NCBI RefSeq assembly: GCF_000429025.1
Contig: NZ_AUBB01000017.1
Location: forward strand, 186,001 to 250,000
Length of the DNA stretch: 64,000 nt
Direction: 5' to 3'
From: Actinospineispora spinosispora DSM 44797
GTDB taxonomy: Bacteria > Actinomycetota > Actinomycetes > Mycobacteriales > Pseudonocardiaceae
This document shows, one piece after another, positions 1 through 8,186 of this stretch (position 1 is its first letter; every line of letters starts with the position of its first letter). The position numbers and the translations under genes are program-made. The notes under the pieces were generated by a model. That model ran no database searches. It had not been told where the DNA came from and was given only the letters and a program-made list of their open reading frames with translations.

Positions 1-128
1 GGTTCTGGATCGTGGCCCGTTACTTCAACATGTCGGTGAAGGACACCCTCAAGACCTGGACCACGTTGGAGACCATCCTGTCCGTGGTCGGGTTCGCCGC
101 CGCGGGTCTGCTGTGGGTTCTCATCTGA
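1..128 (+). CDS. GntP-family permease, C-terminal end (partial)
   Basis: Only the last 41 codons are in the window, read from base 3 to a TGA at 126-128. The peptide begins FWIVARYFNMSVKDTLKTW and continues TTLETILSVVGF to a hydrophobic end. This is the characteristic C-terminus of gluconate/H+ symporter (GntP) permeases, where a Trp-Thr-x-x-Glu-Thr segment precedes the last membrane helix. The protein would import a hydroxy-acid or carboxylate through the cytoplasmic membrane. It lies 54 bp upstream of the dioxygenase gene in the same direction, so co-transcription is possible. The substrate cannot be judged from this fragment. Confidence 0.75.
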   Translation, partial: FWIVARYFNMSVKDTLKTWTTLETILSVVGFAAAGLLWVLI

Positions 129-182
129 CCCGCACGCGACGATCACCGATGGCTTCGTGTCCGTACCAGAGGAGAGAAACCG

Positions 183-707
183 ATGACCATCGTCCCACCG
201 GTGATCAACTTTCCGCGATGGATCGCGGAACACGAGCACCTGCTGGCACCACCGGTCAACAACAAACAGGTGTGGGCGCCGATGGGTGACTTCATCATCC
301 AGGTCGTCGGCGGCCCCAACCAGCGCACCGACTATCACATCGACCCCTATGAGGAGTGGTTCTACCAGGTCAAGGGCAACGCACACGTGAACGTCATGAC
401 CGAGAACGGCCCTGAGCGCGTCGACATCGGCGAGGGCGAGATGTGGCTGCTGCCCAGGAACCTGCCGCACTCTCCGCAGCGACCGGAAGCCGGGTCGATC
501 GGCATCGTGGTGGAACGCCTGCGTGAGGAAGGCACGCTGGAGCGCTTCCGCTGGTACTGCGAGCAGTGCAGCGCGCTCGTGCACGACGTCGAGCTGCAGG
601 TACGCGACATCGTGGCGGACCTGCCGCCGGTCTTCGCGGAGTTCTACGCCAGCACCGAGGCCCGGACCTGTCCCCGTTGCGGCACGCTGCACCCAGGTAA
701 GGGCTGA
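183..707 (+). CDS. nbaC: 3-hydroxyanthranilate 3,4-dioxygenase
   Basis: The 174-residue cupin has the length of bacterial 3-hydroxyanthranilate dioxygenases, which open the ring of 3-hydroxyanthranilate to 2-amino-3-carboxymuconate semialdehyde. The Fe(II) ligands His52, Glu58 and His96 are at the expected places (YHIDPYEEWFY and LPRNLPHSP). A C-terminal rubredoxin-like site is formed by CEQC (126-129) and CPRC (163-166), as in the bacterial two-metal enzymes. The start follows GAGGAGA with good spacing. No kynureninase or kynurenine monooxygenase is nearby, so the ring substrate may come from another route such as 2-nitrobenzoate or anthranilate-type catabolism. Confidence 0.92.
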   Translation: MTIVPPVINFPRWIAEHEHLLAPPVNNKQVWAPMGDFIIQVVGGPNQRTDYHIDPYEEWFYQVKGNAHVNVMTENGPERVDIGEGEMWLLPRNLPHSPQRPEAGSIGIVVERLREEGTLERFRWYCEQCSALVHDVELQVRDIVADLPPVFAEFYASTEARTCPRCGTLHPGKG

Positions 708-772
708 CGCGATCACCCGGCGAGAATGCCGATCGGTTCCTCAGTGTTCCCCGCGTACTGGACGGAAGTGAC

Positions 773-1411
773 ATGGGCTATCGGCTCGACCGGATCGACC
801 CGGCACACACGGCGTTGATCGTCATCGACATGCAGCACGACTTCCTGGCGCCGGGAGCCGCGTTGGAGTCGCCCGAGGGGCGGGAGATGCTACCGACGCT
901 CAACGGCGTGGTCGCGGACTGCCGGCGGCTCGGCGTCCCCGTGATCTTCACGGCACACGTGCACCGGGCCGACGGCTCCGACATGGGCCGCTACGCAGAC
1001 CTCTACCCTCCGATCGCGCAGCGGGTCGCGCTCATCGACGGCCAGCCGGGCGCTGAGCTCTACGGCGACGTGGCTCGGGAACCAGGTGACCTGCTGATCA
1101 AGAAACACCGCTACAGCGCGTTCTACGGCACCGACCTCGACATGATCCTGCACGGCCTCGGCGTCGAGACCGTGGTCACGGTCGGCGTGACCACCGAGGA
1201 CTGCGTCCACGCCACCGCGCGCGACGCGATGTTCCGCGACTACCACGCCGTGGTGCTGTCCGACGCGTGCGCGACCTACGACCACCCGGACCTCGGCCAC
1301 GGCGCCATGTCGGCCGCCGAGGTACACGCCGCGACGCTCGTGGTGCTGGCGCAGTCCACCGCCGACGTCATGACCAGCGTGGAATTCACCGCCAAGATCA
1401 GCACGCCCTGA
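773..1411 (+). CDS. Isochorismatase-fold cysteine hydrolase
   Basis: This 212-residue protein belongs to the isochorismatase/nicotinamidase superfamily, which hydrolyses amides or ureido groups with an Asp-Lys-Cys triad. All three residues are visible: Asp19 in VIDMQHDF, Lys111 in IKKHRYSAFYGT, and Cys144 in TTEDCVHATARDA. The SAF-x-GT-DL and TTEDCV segments point to the amidase branch. It lies 65 bp after the dioxygenase gene on the same strand, with GGAAG before the ATG. A role in releasing ammonia from a ring-cleavage product or upstream amide is plausible but not shown. Confidence 0.85.
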   Translation: MGYRLDRIDPAHTALIVIDMQHDFLAPGAALESPEGREMLPTLNGVVADCRRLGVPVIFTAHVHRADGSDMGRYADLYPPIAQRVALIDGQPGAELYGDVAREPGDLLIKKHRYSAFYGTDLDMILHGLGVETVVTVGVTTEDCVHATARDAMFRDYHAVVLSDACATYDHPDLGHGAMSAAEVHAATLVVLAQSTADVMTSVEFTAKISTP

Positions 1412-1448
1412 CCGGCCGCGGACGAAGAAGACCTGACCTCGGTGTATG

Positions 1449-1808
1449 TCAGGCGTCGACGAGCTCCTGCGGGGTCGGATGGTCGGCCAGCAGTTCCTCC
1501 GGCGCCGACAACCGCCACGCCTCCAGGACCAGTTCGCTCAGCTCGTCCAGCTCGATCCGCTCCAGGTAGACGACCACCCAGCCGAAGCCGCCCGCGGTGA
1601 ACTGCACCTCGAACACGTCCGGCCGTTCGGTGACCAGTGCGATCTGCTCCGACATGGTCTGCTTCAGCCCGACCGTACTGGTCCTCGGCCACAGGTAGCC
1701 GAACTTCCTGCCCCGCACGCTCAACGTCGTGTAGTTGGTGTGCACCGCGTTCTCCACGTCCGGCAGCCCGTTCACCAAGCGCAGCAACCGCGCGACCTCG
1801 ACACCCAT
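1449..1808 (-). CDS. MmcQ/YjbR family DNA-binding-fold protein
   Basis: The 119-residue protein matches the MmcQ/YjbR family (cyaY-like alpha/beta fold). It has the LPDVE segment after the first helix, the strand KFGYLW, and the GGFGWVVVYLERIELDEL segment followed by a C-terminal helical tail with LVLEAWRLSAPEELL. Members are small cytoplasmic proteins of unsettled function, often called DNA-binding proteins. It converges on the isochorismatase-fold gene with a 37-bp gap. No cofactor or catalytic motif is visible, and nothing links it to the neighbouring catabolic genes. Confidence 0.8.
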   Translation of the reverse strand: MGVEVARLLRLVNGLPDVENAVHTNYTTLSVRGRKFGYLWPRTSTVGLKQTMSEQIALVTERPDVFEVQFTAGGFGWVVVYLERIELDELSELVLEAWRLSAPEELLADHPTPQELVDA

Positions 1809-1952
1809 GCGAGCAGATAATCACAGCCTCGTCACCACGCACGCGGCCGCCACCCCGAAGTCCGCGCCTGGGTCGAGAATCAGCGGGCGCTGGGCTGCCA
1901 CCGCGCACAAGCCGATCGGACAGCGCTATTACGCACATCGAACGCGTACCCC

Positions 1953-3347
1953 TCAACTCGGGGTTGCCGAGCTACCGCCGTGAGATCGGTCGCGAACGCC
2001 GGCCAACGTCCTGTCGAGAACGGTCAGGAGCAGGAAGACCACACCCGCGCCGAGCATGGTCCAGGCGAGGTCGTGCATCCCAGCGGTGTCCGCGCGCTGC
2101 CCGAACGAGACAGCGGTGATGGCGGAGGCAACCATCGAGCCGACGTAGGCGAAGGTGCGCAGCAGTCCGGCCGAGGAAGCGGTGCGCTCCGGGTCGGCCT
2201 GCAGGTAGACCGAGTTCTGGAGGGCCAGGTTGTTCAGACCCTGTGGGACACCGAAGATCAGGGCGACGACCACCAGCAGCCACATCGGGCTGCCGCCGGT
2301 GAGAGTCAGCATGACCGCACACGCGACGATCTGCGCGAGCGCACCGACGACGAGCTTTCCCCGGACACCTCGGCGCCGCCCGGACACCAGCGAGACCCCG
2401 ATGGCCACCAGGAACATCGGAATCTGCACGAGGCCGGCGTCGAGGGGGGAGAGCCCGAAACCCTGCTGTGTCCACTGGGTGAATCCGTACAGGAACGAGT
2501 ATGCGACGACGTACGCCACCAGCGCCCGCCCGTAGGTGAGCACGAGTGGCATGTTGCCGCCCAGCAGCCGCAGATCGATGAACGGCGTGGAGGCGCGTTG
2601 CTCTCTCGCCGCGAACGCCACGCTCGCGGCCACAGCGAGCACGAGCAGGTACCAGTCTCGCAGGTGCAGGTTCATCAGGAAGAGCAACAACGAGACGAGC
2701 ATCGCGGCGAACAGGGCCATGCCGGACAGGTCGAGCTGTGCGACGACACCGCCGACCCGTGGACGGTCGACCCTCGGCAGCCGCAGCGCCCCCAGCAGTA
2801 CCGCGGCCACGGCGAGCGGCACGTTGAGCACGAAGGTGGCGCGCCACCCGCCCACCGCGACCAGCGCCCCGCCGAGCAGCGGACCGAGGACGGCGATGGT
2901 CTGGTTGGCGACGGCCAGCGCGGTCAGCACGCCACCTGGACTGTCCTGACCGGTGCGTGCGGCTTCGGCGCGCAGCAGCGCCATCGCGGCGGGATACCCG
3001 GCGCACGTGCCGAAACCGAGCAGGACTCGCGCGCCGATCAGGACGCCGAGGCCCGGCGCGAGGGTTCCGACGAGCCCGGCGATGCCGACGAGGCTCGTGC
3101 TGATCAGGAAGAGCCTGCGCGGCCCGAAGATGTCGATGAGCCGGCCCACAACCGGTTGCCCGAGGGCCGTCGCCAGGTAGAGCGCGGACACCAGCCATGC
3201 GGTCTCCGACGGTGGCGCACCCAGCGCGTCGCCGATGGGGATGAGCGTGACCGCGATGATCGTCGAGTTGATCGGGTTCAGTACCGAACCCAACAGCATC
3301 GGCGGGAGCAGCCTCCGGTCGAAGCCCGCCGCCTTCCGATCAGTCAT
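1953..3347 (-). CDS. MFS transporter, drug-exporter type
   Basis: This 464-residue integral membrane protein has about 12-14 hydrophobic segments. It carries MFS motif A (GRLIDIFGPRR) in the loop after TM2 and the exporter-like segment LNVPLAVAAVLLGALRLP. The N-terminus (NPINSTIIAVTLIPIGDAL) resembles EmrB/QacA-type proton-coupled exporters. Its ATG overlaps the end of the upstream MarR gene by 8 bp, so the two are translationally coupled. A MarR-controlled exporter commonly responds to phenolic or other lipophilic toxins. The exported compound is unknown. Confidence 0.88.
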   Translation of the reverse strand: MTDRKAAGFDRRLLPPMLLGSVLNPINSTIIAVTLIPIGDALGAPPSETAWLVSALYLATALGQPVVGRLIDIFGPRRLFLISTSLVGIAGLVGTLAPGLGVLIGARVLLGFGTCAGYPAAMALLRAEAARTGQDSPGGVLTALAVANQTIAVLGPLLGGALVAVGGWRATFVLNVPLAVAAVLLGALRLPRVDRPRVGGVVAQLDLSGMALFAAMLVSLLLFLMNLHLRDWYLLVLAVAASVAFAAREQRASTPFIDLRLLGGNMPLVLTYGRALVAYVVAYSFLYGFTQWTQQGFGLSPLDAGLVQIPMFLVAIGVSLVSGRRRGVRGKLVVGALAQIVACAVMLTLTGGSPMWLLVVVALIFGVPQGLNNLALQNSVYLQADPERTASSAGLLRTFAYVGSMVASAITAVSFGQRADTAGMHDLAWTMLGAGVVFLLLTVLDRTLAGVRDRSHGGSSATPS

Positions 3348-3786
3348 GGGTCAGGCGCTCGAGTACCGCCATGGCGGCTATGACGACCTGCCGTTCGTCC
3401 TCCGTGCACCTGCGCTGCAACTCGCCGGCGAGCCATCCGTGCCGGGCCTGTCGCCCCTCCTCCACTCGCCGCTGCCCCTCGGGAGTCAGTGAGATCAGCA
3501 GACGCCGTCCGTCGCCGGGGTCGGCCCGCCGTTCGACCAGACCCAACGCGGCCAGTGCCGAGATGCTCGACGTCACCGACTGGTGCCGCACACCTTCGAT
3601 CGACGCCAGCTCGCTGGCCGTGACTCCCTGCCTGGCCGACAGGTGGGCCAGAACCGACGCCTGTCCGAGCGTGATGTCCTCGGCTTCGGCCGCGTTCAGG
3701 ATCCGGCGCCGCAGCCGGCTGATGACCGTACGGACCTCCCGCGACGCCTGAACCGCTGACGCACACGGACTCGAGCTTTCCGTCAT
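3340..3786 (-). CDS. MarR family transcriptional regulator
   Basis: This 148-residue regulator has a winged-helix core. The recognition region reads SELASIEGVRHQSVTSSISAL, and the wing contains the family signature DPGDGRRLLISLTPEG. Dimerisation helices lie at both ends. It is the first gene of a MarR-MFS operon and very likely represses it: a 36-bp near-perfect palindrome starts only 16 bp upstream of its ATG (3802-3837). MarR repressors typically release DNA on binding small aromatic acids or other lipophilic ligands; the ligand here is unknown. Confidence 0.92.
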   Translation of the reverse strand: MTESSSPCASAVQASREVRTVISRLRRRILNAAEAEDITLGQASVLAHLSARQGVTASELASIEGVRHQSVTSSISALAALGLVERRADPGDGRRLLISLTPEGQRRVEEGRQARHGWLAGELQRRCTEDERQVVIAAMAVLERLTHD

Positions 3787-3801
3787 GCGCCCACACTAAA
3801 T

Positions 3802-3837
3802 TTCTACAGCTCACACTGTACAGTTTGAGCTGTAGAA
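3802..3837. promoter_or_regulatory. Probable MarR operator, 36-bp palindrome
   Basis: The two halves begin TTCTACAGCTCA and end TGAGCTGTAGAA, with the inner palindrome ACTGTACAGT at the centre. Only one base pair of the 36-bp inverted repeat is mismatched. It is next to the MarR gene start and in the 58-bp gap to the convergent-side MFS gene end (3845), the expected place for an autoregulatory operator. Confidence 0.8.
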
Positions 3838-3844
3838 CTGTGAG

Positions 3845-5161
3845 CTATTCGATCGCGTGGATCGTGCGTCCTGTCCGGTCCGGCACCGTGAACGCGAACA
3901 ACGCGCACAGAATCGGCCCGACCACGCCGAGGGCCAAGGCCACCGACACGGAGCCCCCGATGCTCAGTGCCGCCAACGGGAACAGGCCCGCCCCCAAGCC
4001 GCGCCCCGCGTAGTAGCTCGTGTTGGAGCCGGCGGACCGGATTCGGGTGGGGAAGTACTCGGCCATCCACACGCCGAGGACGCCGAACCCGCCACTCCCG
4101 GCCGCGCACAGCATGATCGCCCAGAACGTCTGGTCGACCCAGAACGTGGCGCCGACGTGCGCGGAGCCGGTGAGCACGAGCACCATGAGCCACCCGAACC
4201 CGGCAACCCCGACGAGACTGGACAGGAAGACCGCCCGCCGACGGTTGGTCACGTCCGACAGCGCACCCGTCAACGGGTAGGTGACAGCGGTGACCAGCGA
4301 GGTCAACAAGACGATCACGCTGGCCGTACCCAACGGCACCTTCTGGACCCGCACCAGGAACGTCGTCAGATAGGCGATCATCGAGTTCGTGGTCAGGAAC
4401 ATCGCACTGGCGAGCACGATGAACAACAGCGTGCCCCGGACGTGGTCACGCCGGAACAACTCCCCCAGCGGGACCTTGGCCGGCCGCAGCTCCTCCGGCA
4501 CGCGGCCGGCGGCCAGCTCGGCGCGATAGTGCAGCCAGTGCCGTGACTCCGGCAGCAGGAACGCGGCGAGTGCGCCGATCACCAGCGTGGCCGCGCCGAT
4601 GACCACGTAGCCGCCACGCCAGCCCAGCGCCTCGCCGAACTGGGCCGTACAGAAGTAGACGATGCCGACGGTGACCATCTGGCCCGCGAAGTACATCGCC
4701 TGGATCGCGCCACCCATGGCGCCCCGGCGGCTCGTCGTCCAGTACTCGGCGAACATCGCGAACGCCAGTCCGAACAACCCGCCCATCCCGACGCCCGCCA
4801 CCAGCCGGGTGACCAGGAACAGCGCGTAGTTCGGGGCGAGTCCGCCGAGCACCGCCGCGATCCCGAAGATCAGCACCGAGCCTGTGTAGGTCCAGCGTCG
4901 TCCGTACCGGTCACCGAGCCAGCCGCACAGCAGGCCGCCGACGATGGATGCAAGTCCCTGCAGGGTCGTGACCTGAATGAGCTCGACGGTGCCCACTCGC
5001 AGGCTGTCCGCGATGTAGGCCATCGGGTACCCGACGAGGTTCAGCTCGGCGCCGTCGAACAGGGTGCCGAGGAACGCGAAGACGAGCACGAGGACGACCC
5101 GGCCGCGGCCGGGCGCCGCGACGACGGTCGCGGGGGCGTCGGTACTACCGGAAGAAAGCAT
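3845..5161 (-). CDS. MFS transporter, aromatic acid/metabolite type
   Basis: This membrane protein of 438 residues has twelve hydrophobic segments. The DGAELNLVGYPM segment in TM1 matches the DxxE/D signature of aromatic-acid:H+ symporters. Motif A is GWLGDRYGRRW, and the second-half copy is GALSDVTNRRR. The ATG at 5161 was chosen because the protein-like sequence begins there (MLSSGSTDAP) after GAGGGA; the upstream open frame is antisense-like. It lies 34 bp downstream of a second MFS gene, and both follow the IclR gene on the same strand. It probably imports a substrate for the adjacent molybdenum-hydroxylase/UbiD pathway. Confidence 0.85.
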   Translation of the reverse strand: MLSSGSTDAPATVVAAPGRGRVVLVLVFAFLGTLFDGAELNLVGYPMAYIADSLRVGTVELIQVTTLQGLASIVGGLLCGWLGDRYGRRWTYTGSVLIFGIAAVLGGLAPNYALFLVTRLVAGVGMGGLFGLAFAMFAEYWTTSRRGAMGGAIQAMYFAGQMVTVGIVYFCTAQFGEALGWRGGYVVIGAATLVIGALAAFLLPESRHWLHYRAELAAGRVPEELRPAKVPLGELFRRDHVRGTLLFIVLASAMFLTTNSMIAYLTTFLVRVQKVPLGTASVIVLLTSLVTAVTYPLTGALSDVTNRRRAVFLSSLVGVAGFGWLMVLVLTGSAHVGATFWVDQTFWAIMLCAAGSGGFGVLGVWMAEYFPTRIRSAGSNTSYYAGRGLGAGLFPLAALSIGGSVSVALALGVVGPILCALFAFTVPDRTGRTIHAIE

Positions 5162-5195
5162 GGAGGTCCCTCGGAAGGTCGAGACGGCGGTGGGG

Positions 5196-6521
5196 TCACT
5201 CGGGGAGCGGACGGCCTCGGGTCTCCGGGCACAGCGGCGCGACGGCGAGGCCGAGGATGTAGATGAGGCCGACGACGGTCGCGGCGACGCCGTACCCACC
5301 CAGGTGGGAGATGATCGCACCGGACAGCAGAGGGCCGAGGAATGCGACGAAGCGGGCCGCGTTGAACACGAACGCCACACCGGTGGCACGCAGGTGGGTC
5401 GGGTAGAGCTCCGGCAGCCACACCGGCATCCAGGTGTACTGGCCCAGGGTGAAGAAGCCGTTGACGATCAGCACGATCACGACCAGCCGTAGGTCGTGGA
5501 CCAGCAGGAACAGCACCGGGGTGAGGACGAGCGAGGCGGCGAAGTACAGCAGCACGGTCGGTTTGCGACCGATGCGGTCGGCGAGGAATCCGAACGAGAC
5601 GTAGCCCGCGATCGCCCCGACGTTGTAGATCATGCCGGCGCCGCTCGCCCACGCCGAGGCGCTGTGCCCCGCCGAGGTGGCCAGTGACGCGACGTACAGC
5701 GGCACCCAGGTCGAGATGCCCCACCAGCCGAGGGTCGTGACCAGGGACATGACCGAGGCGACGATGGTCAGCCTGCGCAGCTTCGGGTCGACGAAGATCT
5801 GGCGCAGCGTCAACCGCGTGTAGGACTGTTCCTGCTCGGACAGTTCGGAGGTCGAGCGTGCACGCAACCGTGTTCTGCGGCCGTGAGCCTGCTTCCACTG
5901 CTCGGATTCGGGGACCGAGCGGCGCAGCCACAGCGCGAAGACCGCGGGGAGCACGCCGATGAGGAACATCAGCCGCCACGAGTCGGGGCCCAGCGGCGCG
6001 ATGAAGTACCAGCAGGCGGACGCGATGAAGAAGCCGAGCCCGAGGCCGCACTGCATGAGGCCCGCCGCCTTGGCCCTGGCATTGCGCGGCCAGATCTCGG
6101 CCACCAGCGACGTCCCGGTACCCCATTCCGAACCCAGCGCGAAACCGGTGACGAAGCGCAGCACCAGGAACGAGGCCCAGGACCAGGACAGCGCGGTCAG
6201 GCCGGTGAAGGCCGCGTACAGCACGATGGCGGTCAGCAGTGTCCTGCGTCTGCCGAAGTAGTCGGCGAAGACCCCACCCAGGATTCCGCCCATCCCCCAG
6301 CCCAGCAGGGTCACGGCGATGGTGACGCCGGTGAGGAACGCGATCGACGGCCCCGGCGCGGCCGGATCGAGCCGCCGCAGCACGGTGCTCGCGGTGAGGA
6401 TCAACGCGTAGGTCTCGAAGCCGTCGAACAACCAGCCGAGGTTCGCGGCGACCAGCGAACGCCACTGCGCGCCGGTCAGTCCCGCGCGCCATCCTTTGCC
6501 GACGACAGCGGTGTCGTGCAC
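5196..6521 (-). CDS. MFS transporter, sugar/aromatic-acid symporter type
   Basis: The protein has 441 residues and twelve membrane spans. TM1 carries FDGFETYALIL (aromatic-acid/sugar porter signature), motif A is GVFADYFGRRRT, and the central loop has PESEQWKQ. A second motif reads GFLADRIGRKP and the sixth-span exit reads ELYPTHLRATG. The GTG at 6521 is preferred because AAGGGAG lies about eight bases before it; an in-frame TTG at 6572 lacks a ribosome site. It is upstream of the other MFS gene and downstream of IclR. Two paralogous importers in tandem may take up the acid and its degradation product separately. Confidence 0.85.
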   Translation of the reverse strand: MHDTAVVGKGWRAGLTGAQWRSLVAANLGWLFDGFETYALILTASTVLRRLDPAAPGPSIAFLTGVTIAVTLLGWGMGGILGGVFADYFGRRRTLLTAIVLYAAFTGLTALSWSWASFLVLRFVTGFALGSEWGTGTSLVAEIWPRNARAKAAGLMQCGLGLGFFIASACWYFIAPLGPDSWRLMFLIGVLPAVFALWLRRSVPESEQWKQAHGRRTRLRARSTSELSEQEQSYTRLTLRQIFVDPKLRRLTIVASVMSLVTTLGWWGISTWVPLYVASLATSAGHSASAWASGAGMIYNVGAIAGYVSFGFLADRIGRKPTVLLYFAASLVLTPVLFLLVHDLRLVVIVLIVNGFFTLGQYTWMPVWLPELYPTHLRATGVAFVFNAARFVAFLGPLLSGAIISHLGGYGVAATVVGLIYILGLAVAPLCPETRGRPLPE

Positions 6522-6692
6522 GGGTTCACTCCCTTGCTCGCCTGACGCCGACAAGCCCTGCAGATTGGACAACTTGTCCTCTATGCAGGACTGGCGGCGA
6601 GGTGGCGAACGCTAAGCCGGTGCTCAGTGCGTCGTCAAGAGTGAGTCGAGACAGCTCCGTGGATACGGAGAAATTGGCTCTCTGACACCGAT

Positions 6693-7463
6693 TCAGCGGA
6701 TCGGGAGCTGACCGCCGATGCGATGTGTGATGCGCAGACCGGTGTCGCGGATGAGCGCGCCCGCGTTGGCCACAGTGGACTCGTTGAGGTCGGAGGAGAA
6801 CGCCAGGGAGCACAGCGCGATGGTCACGCGCCCCCGTTCGTCGAAGACCGGGGCCGAGACACCCGACTGACCGAGGTCGTACTCGCGCACGCTCGTCCCG
6901 TACCCGCGATCGCGGGTCGTGGCGAGCACGTCGCGCAGCGCGGAGGGCTCCACGACCGTCTCCCGAGTGAACGCGGTGACCCCGTGTTTCACGACCAGCT
7001 GGTCGACCTCGTCCGGATCGGACCAGGCCAGGAAGGCGCGCATGATCGCGGGCGCGGAGAACGGGAAGACGTCCCCGACACCCACGGTGATGCGCACGCC
7101 CGATCCGGCGTCGGACTTGGCCAGCACCGAGTACTCACCGGACCCGTGCCGTCGCACCGCGAAGGACAGGTAGCCCAGCCGCTTGCTCAGCGAGTCCAGC
7201 TCCACCTGCACGACCTCGCTGACCCAGTCCTGCGAGACGTCGGCGAGGGCCAGCAGCCGCGGACCCAGCCACCACCCGGCGCGTTCGCCACGGCTGGCCG
7301 CCCAGCCCGCCCTCTGCAGGGTGCCGAGAATGTTGTAGCAGGTACTGCGGTTGAGCTGGAGGTCCTCGATCAGCACACCGGTCGCGACCGGTTCCGGCCA
7401 TTCCCTGGCGATCCGTTCCAGCAGTCGCACCGCGTTCGTCACCGCCGGCACATCACTCGCCAT
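6693..7463 (-). CDS. IclR family transcriptional regulator
   Basis: This 256-residue protein has an N-terminal winged helix (about residues 5-65: AVRLLERIAREW, NRSTCYNILGTLQRAGW) followed by the IclR effector-binding GAF-like domain. The ATG at 7463 begins right at the HTH domain; earlier in-frame starts add a non-homologous leader. It is transcribed divergently from the CoxG-first operon, 126 bp away, and in line with two MFS genes. It most likely controls both sides in response to the pathway substrate. IclR proteins in aromatic catabolism can activate or repress. Confidence 0.9.
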   Translation of the reverse strand: MASDVPAVTNAVRLLERIAREWPEPVATGVLIEDLQLNRSTCYNILGTLQRAGWAASRGERAGWWLGPRLLALADVSQDWVSEVVQVELDSLSKRLGYLSFAVRRHGSGEYSVLAKSDAGSGVRITVGVGDVFPFSAPAIMRAFLAWSDPDEVDQLVVKHGVTAFTRETVVEPSALRDVLATTRDRGYGTSVREYDLGQSGVSAPVFDERGRVTIALCSLAFSSDLNESTVANAGALIRDTGLRITHRIGGQLPIR

Positions 7464-7522
7464 GACCACCCCTTTTCCCGCACTGCCGCGATCAACGGTA
7501 GCCCGGAGCGGCTCCGGACCGG

Positions 7523-7550
7523 TTGACGCCTGAGCAACGAGTGTTAATGT
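7523..7550 (+). promoter_or_regulatory. Probable promoter of the CoxG-UbiD operon
   Basis: A TTGACG hexamer (7523-7528) and TAATGT (7545-7550) are 16 bp apart, resembling an actinobacterial housekeeping promoter. The start site would fall about 33 bp before the CoxG ATG. The leader holds an ACGA-N6-TCGT inverted repeat, a candidate IclR site. Confidence 0.5.
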
Positions 7551-7589
7551 CCTCCATACGAGATACATCGTCCTCTCTGGCGGTCATTA

Positions 7590-8186
7590 ATGAAACTCGG
7601 TTCCACCTTTCCCGTCCCGGCTTCACGCGATCGGGTCTTCGCCCACTTCCTCGACCCGGACTCGATGCGTGCCTGTGTGCCCGGCTGTTCCGAGCTGGTG
7701 AAGTCCGACGACACGCACTTCCGGGGTGCCTTGGTCAACGAGATCGCCCATGTGCGGTTCTCCGCCGCCTTCAGCGCGGAGATCACCTCGCTGGAGGCCC
7801 CGGCCCGGGTCGAAGCCGTCCTGCGGGGCGAGGACCGCAAGCTCAGCAGCTCCATCAAGGTGGACGCGACGCTCGCGGTGCACGAGACCGGGCCGGACTC
7901 CTCCTCGGTCGAGTTCGGCATGGACCTCGCGCTGTGGGGCACCCTCGGCCGGCTGGGCGAGTCAATCGTCCGGCGGCGCTCGGAGGACGTCCAGCGCCAG
8001 TTCGTCGAGGTCTTCTCCCGGGTGTGCGCGGCGGGCCCGCCCGGAGCGGACAACGCGGTGGTGCGCCGGCTGCTCGCCCCGCCGGCCGAGGTCGGACAGG
8101 CCGAGGGCGAGGTGGCGACGCGGCTGAGCTGGTGGCGGCGGCTGCTCGCCCGCCTCGGCGTGCGTCGCGCGGCGGCACCACGATGA
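7590..8186 (+). CDS. CoxG-like SRPBCC protein
   Basis: This 198-residue protein belongs to the CoxG group of the START/SRPBCC fold. It opens with the conserved PVPASRDRVFAHFLDPDSMRACVPGC stretch, split here by family-typical residues, and ends with a basic, Trp-rich tail (WWRRLLARLG) that may contact the membrane. In carbon monoxide dehydrogenase, CoxG helps tether the enzyme to the membrane; related proteins accompany many molybdenum hydroxylases, including ones acting on aromatic substrates. It is the first gene of a tightly packed operon, and its TGA overlaps the next ATG by 4 bp. Confidence 0.85.
   Translation: MKLGSTFPVPASRDRVFAHFLDPDSMRACVPGCSELVKSDDTHFRGALVNEIAHVRFSAAFSAEITSLEAPARVEAVLRGEDRKLSSSIKVDATLAVHETGPDSSSVEFGMDLALWGTLGRLGESIVRRRSEDVQRQFVEVFSRVCAAGPPGADNAVVRRLLAPPAEVGQAEGEVATRLSWWRRLLARLGVRRAAAPR

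Noticed and set aside
7523..8182. Upstream extension of the FAD-subunit frame.
   Set aside because: It reads through the CoxG gene in another frame with Arg/Pro-rich residues. The ATG at 8183 overlaps the CoxG stop in the usual 4-bp manner.
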